From Ruminococcus_C callidus (GTDB lineage Bacteria; Bacillota; Clostridia; Oscillospirales; Ruminococcaceae): 64,000 nucleotides of DNA. Below, one piece after another: positions 62,122 through 64,000 of this stretch. The position numbers and the translations under genes are program-made. The notes beneath the pieces are model-generated. The model saw only the letters and a program-made list of their open reading frames with translations. It was not told where the DNA came from and made no database searches. The number at the start of each line of letters is the position of its first letter. The first letter of the stretch is position 1. The stretch covers positions 1,736,001 to 1,800,000 of the forward strand of contig NZ_CP186925.1 in assembly GCF_049562855.1 (NCBI RefSeq), written 5' to 3'.

Positions 62122-62994
62122 CTATACCCCCAGATAAGAATTGCGGTGCATCAAAGTCACACGCAGCTTTTTTACACCACGAACTGCCTCGACCCGAAAG
62201 ATATTTGTGCCTTCCTTCAAGGTCAGCCAAGTAGAGCCAGAAACCAGCCGGTTCAGGATGTTGCTGTCCACGCCGTTTCTGGTCAAGGTGACGGTCTTGT
62301 TTCCGGTTTTCGTGGTAACCGTAATGACATCGCCGGTCAGAATATCACCTTTGATTTGCAGATATTCGCCGTTTTCATTGTAGATGGTCGGAGTCACTGC
62401 CACCACTTCCTGCGGAATGTCGCTGGGCAATGCCTCAATTCGCAGTGTGAATCCAGTTTCATCCCCGTCATTGGTGATGGAAAACAGGTTGCTGTTGGAA
62501 TATACGCCCAAAGGAAACGGAGCATCGTTCTCCGGAAAGGGAAAGTGAAATGCTCCGGTGATGCCGCTGTAATAGGCATAGAAAATATCCCGGCTGTACC
62601 AGTAAATATCCGGACAGAGAATGGAGATCTGCCCGCTGATCTGCTGCTCGAAATTTGACACCTCGCAGGTTTCTACATACCCCTCGGCATAGACATCGAT
62701 GTTCGCCGTCTTGTACCAGATCTTGATGTATCGGGACGGCTTGACCACATGATACAGCTGATGCCGCCGTTTCTCGATGCCGATGCCACGCATGGCAAAG
62801 GAAATGACTACGTTTCGTTTTTCAATGAAAGCGTTGTTGAGGTAGCTGCCGTTCATGCCTGCGTAAGAAGAAGTGGAAATCGTTCCGGCAGGCGGATTCA
62901 GACCTTCGATTTTGGAGGTCATGTATTGGTTGGCAGTGGTGGTCATATCTAATCGTTCACCGTTTTCATTTTCTAAAACCAGAGAAAAATACAT
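62122..62994 (-). CDS. Phage distal tail protein (Dit-like)
   Basis: 290 residues. N-terminal Dit domain (MYFSLVLENENGERLDMTTT, FIEKRNVVISFAMRGIGIEK, KPSRYIKIWYKT), then a C-terminal galectin-like or immunoglobulin part. It forms the ring joining tail tube to baseplate in siphoviruses. ATG at 62994 or the GTG before it; GGGGG lies upstream. Located between the tape measure and Gp37-like genes, as in siphophage genomes. Confidence 0.82.
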   Translation of the reverse strand: MYFSLVLENENGERLDMTTTANQYMTSKIEGLNPPAGTISTSSYAGMNGSYLNNAFIEKRNVVISFAMRGIGIEKRRHQLYHVVKPSRYIKIWYKTANIDVYAEGYVETCEVSNFEQQISGQISILCPDIYWYSRDIFYAYYSGITGAFHFPFPENDAPFPLGVYSNSNLFSITNDGDETGFTLRIEALPSDIPQEVVAVTPTIYNENGEYLQIKGDILTGDVITVTTKTGNKTVTLTRNGVDSNILNRLVSGSTWLTLKEGTNIFRVEAVRGVKKLRVTLMHRNSYLGV

Positions 62995-63006
62995 CACACA
63001 CCCCCA

Positions 63007-64000
63007 TTACACATTCAACGCATTCCGTGTCAACCGATAAATCTCCAGCCGTGACAGTGCCTTCGGACTATTATTGGTCTGATTCACTGTCCGGCTGTTG
63101 TCGTTATTATAGTAGTTATTGACCGTACCACCGGAACTGCCGTCAACAACAGCACCATAAATACCATTCAAGCTGTAATTCAAATCAGAATCCATGGTCA
63201 GCCGCATTGCCTGAGCAACGCCACCGACCGCTTTTTCCACATACTTTTTGCTCTTGTCGATGCCGTCTGCCAGGCCTTTCATAAAGTCCGGCATCCAGCT
63301 CTCATAGTCTGTTAGCGGTCCTTTGTCCGGTACAGAGAAGTGCAGAAAATCCCGAATGGTATCGGCAACATTGGTGACGCAGTCCGCCAGCCAGCCGATG
63401 GCACTCTGAATGCCATCAATGATTCCCTGAATGATGTCCCGTCCCCAATTCCAGGCATCCGAAGCCAGTCCCTTGATATATCCCACAGCGGCATCGAATC
63501 CATTCTGAATGCTGGATTTGATGCCGCTGATTTTGTCGGAAACTGCAGAACGGATGTTGTCCCAGATGCTGGACACCGTAAAAGAAATGCTCTGCATCAC
63601 GTTGGAAATTGTACTCTTGATGCTGTTCCAGACAGAAGATACCACCGACCGGATAGCGTTCAGAACATTGGAAACCGCAGAAGAAATCTGATTCCAGATA
63701 GACGATACCACAGAAAAAATGGCATTCATCACACTGGAAATCGTGCCGAAGATGCTGTTCCAGATGGAAGAAACCACATTCCAGATTGCAGACAAAACAG
63801 ACGAAATGAAACCTGATACGGCATTCCAAACCGTAGTCACCACATCTTGAATCGCTGTCAAAACCGTGGAAATTGTAGTAGAGATGGCATTCCAGATGGT
63901 TTCAAATGTCGTTCGGATACCCTCTAAAATGGGTGTTAAAAACGCCACGATTGCATTCCAAATGGCATTGATCTTCTCCGAGATCCAATCCATCACTCTG
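63007..64000 (-). CDS. Phage tail tape-measure protein, C-terminal part
   Basis: The frame is open to the window edge, so the N-terminus is outside. The visible 329 residues after MMDWISEKINAIWNAIVAFL hold seven tandem 22-residue repeats of the form VVSSIWNxIxxxISxVxNAI (about 63516-63978), typical of the helical tape-measure rod. A C-terminal region follows with WGRDIIQGIIDGI and FLHFSVPDKGPLTDYESWMPDFMKGLADGI, hallmarks of Gram-positive siphophage TMPs. It sets tail length. Confidence 0.88.
   Translation of the reverse strand, partial: RVMDWISEKINAIWNAIVAFLTPILEGIRTTFETIWNAISTTISTVLTAIQDVVTTVWNAVSGFISSVLSAIWNVVSSIWNSIFGTISSVMNAIFSVVSSIWNQISSAVSNVLNAIRSVVSSVWNSIKSTISNVMQSISFTVSSIWDNIRSAVSDKISGIKSSIQNGFDAAVGYIKGLASDAWNWGRDIIQGIIDGIQSAIGWLADCVTNVADTIRDFLHFSVPDKGPLTDYESWMPDFMKGLADGIDKSKKYVEKAVGGVAQAMRLTMDSDLNYSLNGIYGAVVDGSSGGTVNNYYNNDNSRTVNQTNNSPKALSRLEIYRLTRNALNV

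Noticed and set aside
1..64000. CRISPR arrays, tRNA or rRNA genes
   Set aside because: No regularly spaced short direct repeats were found, nor any tRNA T-arm or rRNA-like segments.

Overview
The window looks like a chromosome segment of an anaerobic, Gram-positive, spore-forming Firmicute close to Ruminococcus (Oscillospiraceae). The evidence is a forespore sigma factor (SigG), a dockerin-bearing secreted protein typical of cellulosome producers, a large DUF2339 membrane protein, GHKL/LytTR two-component genes, and consensus sigma-A promoters throughout (TTGACA-N17-TATAAT). There are no rRNA or tRNA genes and no CRISPR array.

Left part (1-35.8 kb) is host chromosome. It opens with a leftward purine operon, purE-purC-purF-like-purF-purM (purM runs off the edge), behind a polyprenyl-phosphate glycosyltransferase and a WG-repeat-like membrane protein. 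Next come a Nudix hydrolase, a rightward zinc-ribbon/DUF5685/DnaJ operon, a PP2C phosphatase, pyruvate kinase, pcrA with an amidohydrolase, a dockerin protein, a membrane-anchored foldase-like protein, the DUF2339 protein, sigG, a DtxR-type regulator with pyridoxamine kinase, a LytTR regulator with two GHKL histidine kinases and sfsA, a BofC-like protein, a class A penicillin-binding protein, a THUMP RNA methyltransferase and a DUF389 membrane protein. A family of 172-bp, highly palindromic repeats with 17-bp terminal inverted repeats (GGCAATACCGCACAAAG) is scattered here. Its copies repeatedly sit directly against stop codons.

35.8-41.5 kb is a lactose-use module: lacZ and a GPH-family sugar symporter, divergent from an AraC regulator, with three direct repeats exactly 21 bp apart between them. 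Its base and codon use is AT-richer than its neighbours, which suggests transfer.

41.5-53.2 kb is a low-GC mosaic of mobile DNA. It holds a truncated IS256-type transposase fused to a beheaded large serine recombinase, a three-gene unknown cassette including a protein with two HEPN-like domains, an intact large serine recombinase, and a compact mobilizable module (HTH protein, HUH replication protein, small serine resolvase, oriT-like region, MobV relaxase, two small proteins). Then follow a probable free-standing structured RNA with its own promoter and terminator and a broken AAA-ATPase gene whose Walker A region carries a premature stop codon.

53.3-64 kb is one end of a prophage, read leftward: tape measure (cut by the window edge), distal tail protein, Gp37-like tail protein, LRR/BspA-type tail protein, collagen-like tail fibre, holin, amidase, an HTH/zinc-finger protein, a SHOCT-like small protein and two overlapping serine recombinases that probably form the integration module.
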